A stretch of 13,584 nucleotides of DNA from Planoprotostelium fungivorum (GCA_003024175.1 MDYQ01000353.1:312001-325584); one strand, 5' to 3'; positions 1 through 9,105 are shown, numbered from the stretch's first letter. A program made the numbers and translations. The notes: generated by a model not told the origin, from the letters alone.

Positions 1-725
1 ATGGAGGGACACAGCTGATGATGAGAAGGGAAGGGAAGATGGGAATGGAATCACCGAGTGAAGAGAGTAGGAGCAGCATCCCCTCTCTACCTGAAGATGT
101 CATACGAGGTGACAACTCATAGACGTGTAGACGATAGAGATCAGATGGATGAATGAGATGAAGAGAGAATGACAAAGAACAGAGGACATGCTGTTGGCCA
201 TGATGACACCCATGGAGGAAGCAGTGTCTGGGTTAGGGGGACTCTCTATTCAAGAAGACTATGAAGATCCCTTCCATATACCAGCATACATCGACAGACA
301 ATTCGTATCCCCCGTCACCTCACAAGTGAGAACAACTCTACATCATCTTCATCACACGATGGGATCGATCACGCGCTGATGATCATGTGCTGAGATGAGG
401 ACAGATACCAGAGAGGGGAAGCGAGATGAATTGGATGGAAGATGCAGAAGAGGAACGAATGGGAAGGCTGAGCGATGATCCGTGGAGCATTCCAGAAGAG
501 GGAAGGTTCAGAGGGAGAGAGGAGCAGCGGAACGGTGTAGAGGGTTTGGGGAGAGAGGAGCAGCTGGTGGACACTGCGGGCAGCTCTCCCTCTTCGAATG
601 GAAGTGGAAAGCCTTTCGGTTCGGGTTTCTTTGCCGCGAGCCAACTGGCGGAGAGCGACATCCACGGAGAGTCCAGTGGTCTATTCTTGAATCGACTCCG
701 TGCGGGTGTGGGGGACGATGATTAG
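1..725 (+). CDS. 3' part of an unrecognised acidic protein gene (5' end outside window)
   Basis: I do not recognise this protein. Proposed exons are (<3)-108, 183-325 and 405-725, with a TAG stop at 723-725. The introns are 109-182 (weaker GTGACA donor, CAG acceptor, TGAC branch-like motif) and 326-404 (GTGAGA donor, CAG acceptor). Both junctions keep the frame, phase 1 then phase 0, and without them the frame stops. The first exon is open to the window edge, so the true start may lie outside; an ATG at 188 is an alternative internal start. The product is Glu/Asp/Ser-rich with repeated Asp-Pro-Phe/Trp-x-Ile-Pro motifs (DPFHIPAY and DPWSIPEE) and ends in GDDD. No membrane segment or signal peptide is visible, and it is probably largely disordered. 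It converges tail-to-tail with the minus-strand precursor gene, 174 nt away. The last exon is the best supported part; the first exon is tentative. Confidence 0.5.
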
Positions 726-899
726 ATAAAATTCAATTTGGTCTTTGAGTATGGGATGTAACTTGATGAACAGCCCGAAATGCTGCATTCCAATACGAAG
801 CATCGATGATCGTCTCGAATCAGCCAACAGATCGACTTACCTATAAACCCTGATTTGTATGATACATGAAGGGACATCTCAAATAAAAGTCAAATGTAT

Positions 900-1232
900 T
901 TAGTGAGGGTGGACACCGTTCTGTCTTCTCTCGTGAGGGTGAACACCCTTCTGTCTCTTCTCATGAGGGTGGACACCCTTCTGTCTCTTCTCGAGCTCTG
1001 CTGCTGCTGTCTCTGTAACAGTCTTGTTCACATCGGCACAGAGGTATTTGGGTACAATCACTCCATCGAGGCAGCAGTGGTAGCGAGCTATCCTCCATTA
1101 GACAGAGAGTGATGTTCCACACTCACAGTAGTAACAGTTGTCGTCAGAAGCACAGGCATCAGAGCCTTCGGGGCATGCGCTGACCAGAGCGGCGAAACAT
1201 AAAAGGAACGCAAAGGCGATGGCTGTTCTCAT
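900..1232 (-). CDS. Secreted repeat-peptide precursor with dibasic processing sites
   Basis: The gene has two exons, 1232-1127 and 1087-900 (TAA), split by a 39-nt GTGAGT...TAG intron (1126-1088, CTAAT branch-like motif), and encodes 97 residues. Residues 1-19 are a clear signal peptide (charged MRT, hydrophobic core, cleavage after VSA). Residues 20-52 hold six cysteines in the pattern C-x6-C-x5-C-x6-CC-x10-C. An N-glycosylation site (NKT) and a small Ala/Glu linker follow. Residues 69-97 are three tandem units: Lys-Arg, Lys-Arg or Arg-Arg, each followed by QKGVHPH, QKGVHPH or QNGVHPH. Proprotein convertases of the Kex2/furin family cut after such dibasic pairs, and yeast alpha-factor and fungal Kex2-processed repeat proteins share this layout, so I infer secreted heptapeptides (or octapeptides ending in Glu) with an N-terminal Gln able to cyclise. 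Without splicing the frame ends just after the donor and the repeats are lost. The receptor and function are unknown, and the cysteine segment matches no family I know. Confidence 0.72.
903..992 (-). repeat. Three tandem 30-bp units encoding the dibasic-flanked peptides
   Basis: Units lie at 903-932, 933-962 and 963-992. Differences between units are either synonymous (Val and His third positions), keep the dibasic site (Lys-Arg to Arg-Arg), or change one residue (Lys to Asn in the last copy). The unit is exactly ten codons, so copy number can change without a frameshift. Confidence 0.9.
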
Positions 1233-1681
1233 GTCTGTAAGATAGAGTGTGTTGGCGTTTGACGTTATTCGTGAAACGAAGAAGGGAGGTTGCTGCGGGC
1301 GTTGCTCTTGAAATATAAGAAGCTCATGATATGATACGTCTGGAGCTTTCCGAGAGATTTCAGCCCGATCGCCCGTTCTCCTTGGTTTGTTCCAAGCCAC
1401 AGCACTTCTCATAAAATACAATAAATCATGTCCTCTCTCATTCTCACGAGTGAATCATTATCTCAGACGAGCACCACAGAGAAAAGATCAGGAGAGGAAA
1501 GAGATCAAGGAGAAAAGAGATGAAGAGAGGAAAGAGACGAAAGAGATAAAGAAGAGAGGAAAGAGATAAAGAAGAGGAAGCATGGTCGCCTATTGTCTCA
1601 GACCCTCCGTCCTGTGACGAGTCCGAATCTTTTATCACAGAGTATTAAACTATATATATCTCTACATTCGTTCGTCCTTAT
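1233..1681. other. Upstream region of the precursor gene and 3' flank of the next gene
   Basis: No convincing gene is seen here. It should hold the promoter and 5' UTR of the minus-strand precursor gene; a TTACAG directly before its ATG could be the acceptor of a 5'-UTR intron. A TATATATAT run at about 1652-1660 lies just beyond the stop of the neighbouring minus-strand gene. The region also contains the purine-rich tract listed separately. Confidence 0.5.
1478..1580 (+). repeat. Purine-rich tract with imperfect ~20-bp tandem repeats
   Basis: Almost pure A/G on the plus strand (pyrimidine-rich on the minus strand). Variants of AAAGAGATAAAGAAGAGAGG repeat, best at 1540-1559 and 1560-1580. The apparent Lys/Glu-rich reading frame through it is a low-complexity by-product. 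It lies 250-350 bp upstream of the precursor gene's ATG and could form an unusual DNA structure or a GAGA-type binding region; that is inference. Confidence 0.7.
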
Positions 1682-3199
1682 TCAGACTCTCCCTGTCTTC
1701 ATCAGCCTCCTTCTATGAGAAGCAAATACCTCATCGTAGTCGGACTCGCTGCTGCTCTCTGCCACAACCTTCTCTCTCGTCACTTCCTCTCGATCTGGAC
1801 AGTTGGGTGGACATCTCTGCTCTCTCTTCAGTCTCTCCCCGGCTTCTCACTCATCATGTCGGTGATGATGTGATGCATGTGATGATGATGGACATGTGAT
1901 ACAGATACTCACCGCGTGTAACATCTTGTGACGTGTGCAGGCAGAAGGAATGAATCTCCCGTTTCCTTTCGTCGGTCTTCTTCCTCTCCTCAACGCTCCA
2001 TCGTTCTCTCTCCTCGGTGCTTCCTCCTCTCTCTTCTCTTCTCTCTCCCTCTCCTTCCTCCTTCCCTCTCTCTCCTGTCTCTTCTCTTCCCTCTCTTGTC
2101 TCTTCTCTTCCCTCTCTTGTCTCTTCTCTTCCTCTCTCCTTCGTTTCCCCTCCCTCTCCTCTTCGATGTCCTCTTCTTCATCCACCTTCTCGTCAAACTC
2201 TTCTTCACTGTCTGTGACGTTCTTCTCTCTCTTTCTCTTCTCCTGAGGCATCATCTCTTGAGGTAAGACCTCCTGTGCCTCCTTCTCCTCTTTTGCCATC
2301 CACAAGATCTTCTTCTTCAGTGGAAAGGAGCTGACGTGTCCCCTGCTCTTCGTCTCATCCAAAGAAGGCGAATGGTTCGGCTGTGGTGATGTCTCTCCTT
2401 CCTCTTGCATCCTATCTCTCGTCATTCTTTCTTCGGAATTGTCTCTTCTCACCGGAGGGGTGGTTCGGTCCGTTCCATGTGATGATGGACGGTTGTATCT
2501 GGTGTGGAAGGAGAGGGAGGAGATTGAGAAGAGGCTCTCGTGACTCTTCTACCTCTCTTCTTCTCTGGAAGTCCATCTATGATGACCGACAGACTGTTGT
2601 TCGTTTTCCTCCCTCCTTTTGTCGGCGTTAATGCGAAGTTCTTATCTTCTCCTTCGCTGTTGCTCTCTTCTGTTCTCTCTTCAGTCCTCCATCTTGCATT
2701 TCGACTCACCTTCAGAGATCTCCGCTTCTTCTTCGCTGGACCGTTGTTCCTTCTTCTTTCCTCCCGCAGGTCTTCCTCTCTTGAGAGGAGCGTAAGGACT
2801 ACCTCCGGATGCTCTAAGTGGGCAATCGTCTGGACACCTCTTCTTCCACTTCTTGTGTTTCTCGCAGGCTCTGGGTGGTCCAGCTAGACCCAGTTCCGTC
2901 GGATTGGGGCTCATTATCTCCGGAGTTGGAAGGCGAGCATTTCGATCAGAGAGCTCCGTCTCTGAAATAACGGAGAGAAGGAATGCCGCGGAGGCCTCTT
3001 CGTTCGATACGGATAAACCGTGACCTGAGATGGAGATAGGATGTTTGATACCTTGAGGGGCCATCATGAAAGCGGAAGGTATGGAGTGTCTCTGGATCGG
3101 TGTAGCTGCCTTCTCGGTCCAAGGTGTGTGGCCCTCCGTCTCGTATGATCCGGAATTGACCCAACGGTCACCTAGCTCTTGAAGAGGACTATGCGCCAT
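1682..3199 (-). CDS. Nuclear protein with two C-x2-H-x6-C-x3-C motifs and AT-hook-like stretches
   Basis: Four exons (3199-2710, 2669-2453, 2411-1913, 1816-1682) give 446 residues. Introns are 40, 41 and 96 nt, all GTGAG...AG with GACTGA/TGAC-like branch sites, and each is needed to keep the frame open. The ATG at 3199 has a good context (CACCACCATGGCG). Residues 112-126 (CEKHKKWKKRCPDDC) and 394-408 (CTRH...CPPNC) show the same spacing, C-x2-H-x6-C-x3-C followed by Pro, and suggest a short zinc-binding finger. The second motif exists only after intron 3 is removed, which independently supports that splice. Basic Arg-Gly-Arg stretches resembling AT-hooks lie at 140-150 (KRGRPAGGKKK), 200-205 (KKRGRR) and 377-384 (RRGRRPTK). 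Residues about 255-365 are a highly charged Glu/Arg/Lys helix containing tandem EEKRQER units. I infer a nuclear DNA- or chromatin-binding protein. I know no named family with this finger. It is divergent from the HAUS3 gene. Confidence 0.7.
2077..2139 (-). repeat. Three 21-bp tandem repeats in the charged helix of the C-x2-H protein
   Basis: Units at 2077-2097, 2098-2118 and 2119-2139 (the last diverged) are pyrimidine-rich on the plus strand and encode EEKRQER on the minus strand. The seven-residue unit with i/i+4 Glu-Arg/Lys pairing fits a long charged alpha helix (single alpha helix or coiled coil). Confidence 0.8.
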
Positions 3200-3745
3200 G
3201 GTGGTGTAATTCCTCTATCGATTCTTCACTGACCAGACTCAAGATGAGAGGACTCCCCGGAGAAAGGTCAGAATGAAGAACGTGACACCACCAATCCATC
3301 CTTCTACAACGCTCGTCTCCCGTGCGCACAAGTCTCTTCTTCTGTTGGCTGACAAGATGATAAGCCTCTTCTCTTCGTACAAATCGTTAGCCTATGTGTT
3401 ATGTGAGTCAAATTCTTATATCGAAGTGGACTCCGATATGAGGTGAGCACCATCCAGTCACCTGATCTGTGGGACGTGAACCGATGAACCGACAGAATCG
3501 ATCTAAAAAGTCCTGTAGGACTCTGACGGTTTCGATCTTTACCGTCTGAAGATATGGAAGGTTTGGAATATTCCATCTTCGATCCATTCAGTGTGACAAC
3601 TCTGCTTAAGGAACATATTGAAGCTACGATCGCGTCTCATCTGCAGCCTGGGGGAATTTAAAATGAAAAAAGAAGACGATAATTTCCACTACAACGAAGA
3701 CCCCGCCAAAAGCGAGATTCAACAACAGGGACACATCTCTGTCGA
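3200..3745. other. Divergent intergenic region between the C-x2-H protein gene and HAUS3
   Basis: About 545 bp separate the two start codons, so both promoters should lie here. I see no strong TATA box. A small hairpin (AGTCC, TGTA loop, GGACT) sits near 3508-3521. A 35-codon open frame (3554-3661) is listed separately. The longer minus-strand frame at 3576-3304 has no splice support or recognisable motif, and I do not call it. Confidence 0.5.
3554..3661 (+). CDS. Short 35-codon ORF upstream of HAUS3 (possible uORF)
   Basis: An ATG at 3554 opens a 35-residue frame ending in TAA at 3659-3661, 84 nt before the HAUS3 ATG. The peptide (starting MEGLEYSIFDPF) has an ordinary protein-like composition with a helix-prone middle. 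No donor site would join it to HAUS3. It may be a regulatory upstream ORF, a microprotein or chance; I do not recognise it. Confidence 0.25.
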   Translation: MEGLEYSIFDPFSVTTLLKEHIEATIASHLQPGGI

Positions 3746-6182
3746 ATGGCAGATCAGTTTGCCAAATGGCTGAGCGAGGAACTTGGATTACCTAAGACGA
3801 AGTCGAACAATTATGATTGGGCCTTTCTCAATCCTTCCACCAAGAATTACCTCAATCTCTTGATGAATTCCATCACCTCTGCAAATGTCTTGACTGCGGA
3901 AGAGATCGACGAGTGAGATCATTTCGATTTGATATACATCTTGAAACGATAGCACGAGGGATCTGACCGAATCAGATACGAGGAATTGAAGAAGTCCGAT
4001 CAAATCATAGACGACGAGGTGAGTTGACATTTGCAATGATCCAAACATCCATCGACACCGAGGACAGAGTATATTACAAGGAGCGCTAGATGGGCTGAAG
4101 AATACGAATCGAGACGTAGAGACGTCCACCATCGAAGAAGAGATCAAAGACCTCGAGTCTGAGTTGAACGATCTGCAGACACGGTTCTCTCGCCTGCGAT
4201 CCCAGAAATCAGCACTCAACAGCATCAGTACCAAGGACGTCAAGGGAGAGCGACAGACCAATCACCATCAACAGAAGGGACTCAATCAAGCGAGGAAGAA
4301 GGTGCAACAGAAGGGAAAGGAATCGCAGGAGGTGAGGATGTGAAGAGGGGAGGGTGTGACACTCTCAGTTGTTGGATGCCTTATCCAGTGAAATGGAGAA
4401 GACGATACAGAACAAACTCCAGCAGAAAGCAGGTAAGATGAAGACGAGTTGAAGATGAGATGATGTGACATGATGCAGACAATACGTTTGGGATATTGGC
4501 CAACAGACAGACGGATCAATATGTACAGCTGGATCAGAATCTGAACAAGGCTATCTCAAACGCTTTCTCTTCTTCGTTTGGGGTGAGTACAGAGAATCGT
4601 GATCAAGAGAAGAAGTCAAGAGACGAAAACAGATGAAGATGAGACTGATCTCCCACAGTTGGATGACACGTTAAACGAGCAATTAGACGAAGACGAAAAG
4701 AGGGAATACCAAAAGAACAATTCAGAGATGAGAAGTATTCAGAAGATGTGAGTGGAGACGATACGTGCGAAACTGAGAGAGAATAGGTACAAGAAAGAAG
4801 AGATGGACAATATCATCTCACAGATGCATTCTGTGGGAACAGAACACATACACAGGGCCATCGACAGTCAATTGAAGAGAGTCCAACAGACCATCGATCA
4901 CAGCAGACAGAGTGAAGAGAAGCTGAGACAGAACATCTTACATCAGACCACTCTGGTGAGTGAGGAAATAGGGCATGAGAGATAGAACATACGAGAGACA
5001 TAGAATACACAACGATGATGATGGCGATGATGATGATGACGAGAGGACAGAAGGAAGAAGGAAACGGAAGGATCAATAGAAAGTTATCCGAGGGCATCAC
5101 AGAAGAGATCCAGAAGGCTTCCTATCTGAAGACCATCCCCCTCTTGTCCATCGACCACGACATCAAGACCCACAGAACCCAAGAGCACCTCAGAAGGAAG
5201 GAACAAGTGAGACGACATCCATTCTCCACACTGACAACCGTAGATCCTCAACATTCTCTTCACTCAGATGGGATGTCACAAGATGGCACAGACGTTCGTG
5301 GAACAGATGAAGGAGAGGTTAGAAGGGGAGGAGGAGATGTGCAGGGAGGTACTCAGACGTCTGGAGGATATGAGGGAGGAGCAGCAGAGGAGGTCCCTTC
5401 TGTCGAAGGACTCGCAGGGATCTGGTGCTTTCTACAACGCGAAATATTCCTCCGAGAAACTCCTCACGACACTCTCTCAGATCTACTCAGGTGAGGATGT
5501 CATCATCATCTCATCACCTCGATATTCACCACCTCCATCTTGTCATCATCATCTTCATTACCTCGATGTTCTCCACCTCCATCATGTCATCAAGGTCGTC
5601 TGTCTTAGAGGGCGCTGATTGTTCACAGCGAAGAAAGTGACACAAGATCAAGTGCAGAATAGCATGGAAGAAGTGAAGAAGAGGAGAGACCTGGTGGAAC
5701 ACGAGAACCGCGAATTCAGTCGAAGTCATGTGAACAGCATGGACATGCAGTGAGTCCTTCTCTCCTTCTCTCGTTCACCCTCCACAGATTGGGTCTGGGT
5801 GGCATTCTAAAGAGCCTCCTGATGAGAACACACCTTCACCATGCGATGAAGAATCGAGCGCTGTCCATTTTTTCAGAGACGGAGGAGAGCGAATCGTCTC
5901 TGTTGATTGAGGTGAGGAGGTGTGTGAAAGATGGAAGGTGATGGAGGTTAGATGTCGCATGCGATCGAGGAACAAGAGAGGGACATACGAGAGCTGAATG
6001 AAGGGATGACGGAGATCGTAATGACGAGCCAGAAGAGGAGAGAAGAGATGGACAGACAACAGCTCGAGACACAAGTCAAGACGGCTCTCCTCAACACATT
6101 CTTTCTTCCACGTGGAGCGGAAGAGGGTGTGGCACAGATTGAGAGATATCTGAACAGTAGAAGGGATAGATTTAAAGAGTGA
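3746..6182 (+). CDS. HAUS3: HAUS augmin-like complex subunit 3 (AUG3-like)
   Basis: Augmin binds existing spindle microtubules and recruits gamma-tubulin to branch new ones. Twelve exons (3746-3912, 3976-4018, 4068-4331, 4369-4432, 4479-4582, 4659-4747, 4787-4955, 5051-5206, 5268-5490, 5629-5749, 5788-5911, 5952-6182) give 584 residues, close to human HAUS3 (about 600) and plant AUG3 (about 620). All eleven introns (37-138 nt) are GTGAG or GTAAG...AG and preserve the frame. Three regions match the family from my knowledge of it. The N-terminus (residues 22-70) has YDWAFLNPSTKNYLNLLMNS, then the family's NVLT-AEE block and YEELKKSDQIIDDE. A central block at 326-365 (LKTIPLLSIDHDIKTHR, continuing through HKMAQTFVEQ) matches the family's G-D-[FY]-D-L/R-Q region. 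A C-terminal coiled coil ends in LNTFFLPRGAEEGVAQIERY (555-574), like the family's FF-x-[DN]-P-E-x-L ending. Most of the rest is coiled coil. The 3' end, with stop at 6180-6182, is secure. The start is the first ATG giving this N-terminus. Confidence 0.82.
5517..5592 (+). repeat. Internal duplication in HAUS3 intron 9
   Basis: Two 32-bp copies (5517-5548 and 5561-5592, period 44) begin CCTCGAT and end GTCATCA, with a few mismatches. They lie inside the longest HAUS3 intron (5491-5628, 138 nt), so the duplication probably explains its size. Confidence 0.8.
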
Positions 6183-7047
6183 TTCTGTCGTATGTCGTTG
6201 TCCTTCCATCTTTCAATGATGAAATGTGATGATGTGCGGTTTATTGAATTTTCGCGGGCCCGCTGCGCGGAACAACGGCCCAACCTCGCTCGGAGAGGAA
6301 TATCCGAGGGGCGAGGAAGGAAAAGAGGGCCAGATGTTCATCGAGAATGAATGTGCAATGATGACAACATCGAATCAATATTTATTACTTCACCTGCTCT
6401 GCATTGCGTTCTATTGAAGCGGACAAGAGAAGATGATGCGTGTTGTGCGTGAAGCTTGACAGGGTTTTTTGTAAGTAGGCCTCACAACCACAAGATCGGC
6501 CTTGTAAATTCTATTCAGAGCATTTCCTGCCTCCTTCTCTCCTCCTTCGCTTTAGAATGAGAAGACCCTTCGCCACCGTGTCACCTGGTTCGCGAGCCCA
6601 CGCGAACTCCGCTTCCCATAGCTAGCTCTCCTATTGATGCGTTAGAGAAATCAAACCCTTCATCGCTGCATGATCTCACGATGATCGGGCTTTTTCTGTG
6701 GTCCTTTGTTTCGCGTTTTCCCATTTGATGTATGGTGCTTGAGGAGACGAGGCACTGACACCGGGTAAAATCGGTCCTTTCGCTCATTGCATCGCCGAAC
6801 AACTTCCCTCCTGGACTATCTGCGAGCTTCTCTCTGCCTTCACTGATGAAGATAGGTCTTAAACCTCGGGGGGGCTTTCGATCGGAGCCGTCGGTGCTTC
6901 AGCAGCCGAGAAATCCGAGTTGCTTTGTTTCCGTTCCCGGGAACGTCGGAAGAACAAGAAGAAACTGTGAAGCACGCGTGTCGATTATTCCGTTGCCTCC
7001 CCGCCTTCGCGCAAGAGCACAACAGCACAAAGACACACAAAGACAAG
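6183..7047. other. Intergenic region between HAUS3 and INO1, including the probable INO1 5' UTR exon
   Basis: About 860 bp without a gene I can support. The first ~130 bp hold a GC-rich structured segment (listed separately). The last part, up to 7047, is probably the INO1 5' untranslated exon ending in the GTGAGA donor at 7048. Several open frames cross the region but none has splice support or a recognisable motif. No AATAAA is visible just after HAUS3. Confidence 0.5.
6254..6316. other. GC-rich palindrome and bulged hairpin
   Basis: GCGGGCCCGC at 6254-6263 is a perfect 10-bp palindrome. At 6284-6316, CCTCGC plus TCGGA pairs with TCCGA plus GCGAGG: 11 base pairs with a 3-nt bulge and an 8-nt loop. 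GC content is clearly above the AT-rich flanks. It may be a structured 3'-UTR element of HAUS3 or a small non-coding RNA; no known RNA class is recognised. Confidence 0.4.
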
Positions 7048-7093
7048 GTGAGAGGTCAGCCTATCTTGTGCCTCATTCTCACCGATGGTGCAG
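7048..7093 (+). other. Probable 5'-leader intron of INO1
   Basis: GTGAGA at 7048 and GTGCAG ending at 7093 bound a 46-nt segment of typical local intron size, placing the INO1 ATG directly after the acceptor. An ATG at 7085, inside this segment, would add three residues (MVQ) if the intron is retained. Confidence 0.5.
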
Positions 7094-9010
7094 ATGTTGG
7101 CCAACCGATTCCGAGTCTCCTCCCCCCACGTCAAGTATGAGGGAGACAACATTACCACCGAGTATGTCTACAGAAACACAGAGACTCGAGTCAGCAATGG
7201 AGATGTGGTTGTCGTCCCTAAAGAGACTAAATATACCTTCCGCACCAACACTAAGGTCCCCAAGACTGGGTGAGAGCTCTTCGACGGCATCCTCCTCTTT
7301 ATTCTCTCCTCCCTACCCACATTGACACGTGCGACAGTCTTCTGATTGTTGGTCTCGGAGGCAACAATGGTTCTACTGTTGTCGCTGGAGCCATCGCCAA
7401 CCGACTGTGAGGCTCACATTGTTACCCTTGAACCCACGAGAACTGATTCCATCAGGAACCTCACCTGGCAGACGAAGGAGGGAGAACAGAAGGCCAACTA
7501 CTTTGGCTCCATCACTCAGAGCTCCACCGTCTCACTGGGTGTCGATGTCAACAGCGGCTCTGAGGTCTATGTGCCTCTCGGCGCCATGTTGCCCATGGTT
7601 CACCCCAACGACCTCGTCATTGGAGGTTGGGACATCTCTTCTCTCAACTTGGCTGAGGCCATGAAGAGAGCCAAGGTTTGTGTGATTCCATCATCTCCCG
7701 AGTTCTCATCCTCTTTAGGTCCTCGATTATGATTTACAGCGACAACTGGTGTCACACATGGAGTCCATCGTACCTCTTCCCGGAATCTACATCCCCGATT
7801 TCATCGCCGCCAACCAGAGCGAACGGTTTGTCTTTCTTTCCCTCCTCTCCTCTCTCCTCTCCTCTTCTCTTTCTCTCTTCATCTGCTCTCCATCTCCATC
7901 TCGTACATGTCCACCTTCCACCTCTAAACAGTCTACAGTGCCGACAACGTCGTGACGGGCACAAAGAGCGAGCTGGTGGAGAAGATCCGAAAGGACATCC
8001 GAGACTTCAAGTCCTCGAACAACCTGGACACCGTCATTGTCCTCTGGTCCGCCAACACCGAGAGATTCGCCTCCATCGTCCCCGGCGTCAATGACACCTG
8101 GAAGAACCTCGATACCGCCGTGGCTCGTGACGAAGCGGAGATCTCTCCCTCCACCCTCTACGCCATCGCCTCCATCTTAGAGGGCTCTCCATACATCAAC
8201 GGTTCCCCTCAGAACACATTTGTACCGGGCCTCATGGAGCTTGCCGTGGCCAAGAACGTTCCCATCGGTGGTGACGACTTCAAGGTGAGATGATCTACAA
8301 CGAGCCACGTCTGACGGAGGCAGTCGGGACAGACGAAGATCAAGTCGGTGCTGGTTGACTTCCTCATCGGAGCGGGAATCAAGCCAGTGTCCATCGTGTC
8401 CTACAACCACTTGGGAAACAACGACGGAAAGAACTTGTCTGCCCCCCAGCAGTTCAGATCGAAGGAGATCTCAAAGAGCAACGTTGTAGACGACATGGTG
8501 GCCTCTAATTCGATCCTCTACGCCAAGGACGAGCACCCCGATCACGTGGTCGTCATCAAGTACGTACCGTACGTCGGAGACTCCAAGAGGGCCCTGGACG
8601 AGTACACCTCTGAGATCTTCCTTGGGGGTCACAACACCATCTCCCTCCACAACACCTGCGAAGACTCACTCCTGGCTTCCCCCATCATCTATGATCTCGC
8701 CATTCTCGCCGAACTCACTCAGCGAATCACATACAAGACGGAAGAGATGACCGATTTTGAGGTGAAGCCCGTTCGATAGTTGACAGACTGACGTGAACAG
8801 AGCTTCCACCCCGTGCTGTCGATCCTGAGCTATCTGTGCAAGGCCCCCATCGTTCCACAGGGAGCCCCCATTGTGAACGCCCTCTTCAAGCAGAGAGCCA
8901 ACATTGAGAATCTCCTGAAGGCCTGTGTGGGTCTGCCACCCGACTCCAACTTGGGACTCGAGCACAACACGAGGTTCCCATCTCCCCAAGCGAAGAGCGC
9001 ACTCCTATAA
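7094..9010 (+). CDS. INO1: Inositol-3-phosphate synthase (myo-inositol-1-phosphate synthase)
   Basis: This enzyme converts glucose 6-phosphate to 1D-myo-inositol 3-phosphate with NAD+, the first committed step of inositol synthesis (phosphatidylinositol, inositol phosphates); it is normally cytosolic. Seven exons (7094-7269, 7338-7406, 7456-7675, 7719-7825, 7939-8284, 8324-8761, 8801-9010) give 521 residues, a normal length. Introns are 39-113 nt, GTGAG or GTTTG...AG. The 113-nt intron 4 must end at 7938, not at the nearer AG at 7931, to give the family's NQ-x2-R-A-[DN]-N sequence. Family signatures seen are the Rossmann NAD-binding loop [13 protein letters not shown] (60-72), [12 protein letters not shown]-type sequence ([11 protein letters not shown]), [39 protein letters not shown] (301-314, the lysine-rich active-site motif), [15 protein letters not shown] (329-343), [14 protein letters not shown] and [10 protein letters not shown] with KAPIVPQG near the C-terminus. 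The frame is intact with no missing key motif. An AATAAA lies about 95 nt after the stop. Confidence 0.97.
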
Positions 9011-9105
9011 AATAGTATCAAGATCGTCACCATCATCTCGTCTTCGATTCGCTTTCCGTTCTCGTGATGACGATCGAATCCGTGGAGCCGAGGTGGCGTT
9101 TGGGC

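Noticed and set aside
900-992. CRISPR-like or minisatellite interpretation of the three 30-bp units
   Set aside because: The units are directly adjacent with no spacers, lie in a eukaryotic coding exon, and vary in a codon-aware way.
894-1112. Plus-strand frame with repeated V-R-V-[DN]-T-L-L-S-L-L
   Set aside because: It is the antisense of the tandem peptide repeats. The minus strand has a signal peptide, a supported intron and dibasic sites.
1928-2266. Plus-strand Ser/Leu/Phe-rich frames
   Set aside because: They are the antisense of the Glu/Arg/Lys-rich helix of the minus-strand gene: pyrimidine-rich repeats read as Ser, Leu and Phe.
3788-4261. Minus-strand frame of about 157 codons opposite HAUS3
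   Set aside because: It overlaps HAUS3 exons 1-3 in antisense; the spliced plus-strand product has family motifs and the minus frame has none.
7752-8410. Minus-strand frames opposite INO1
   Set aside because: They are shadows of the INO1 exons, whose plus-strand protein matches the family throughout.
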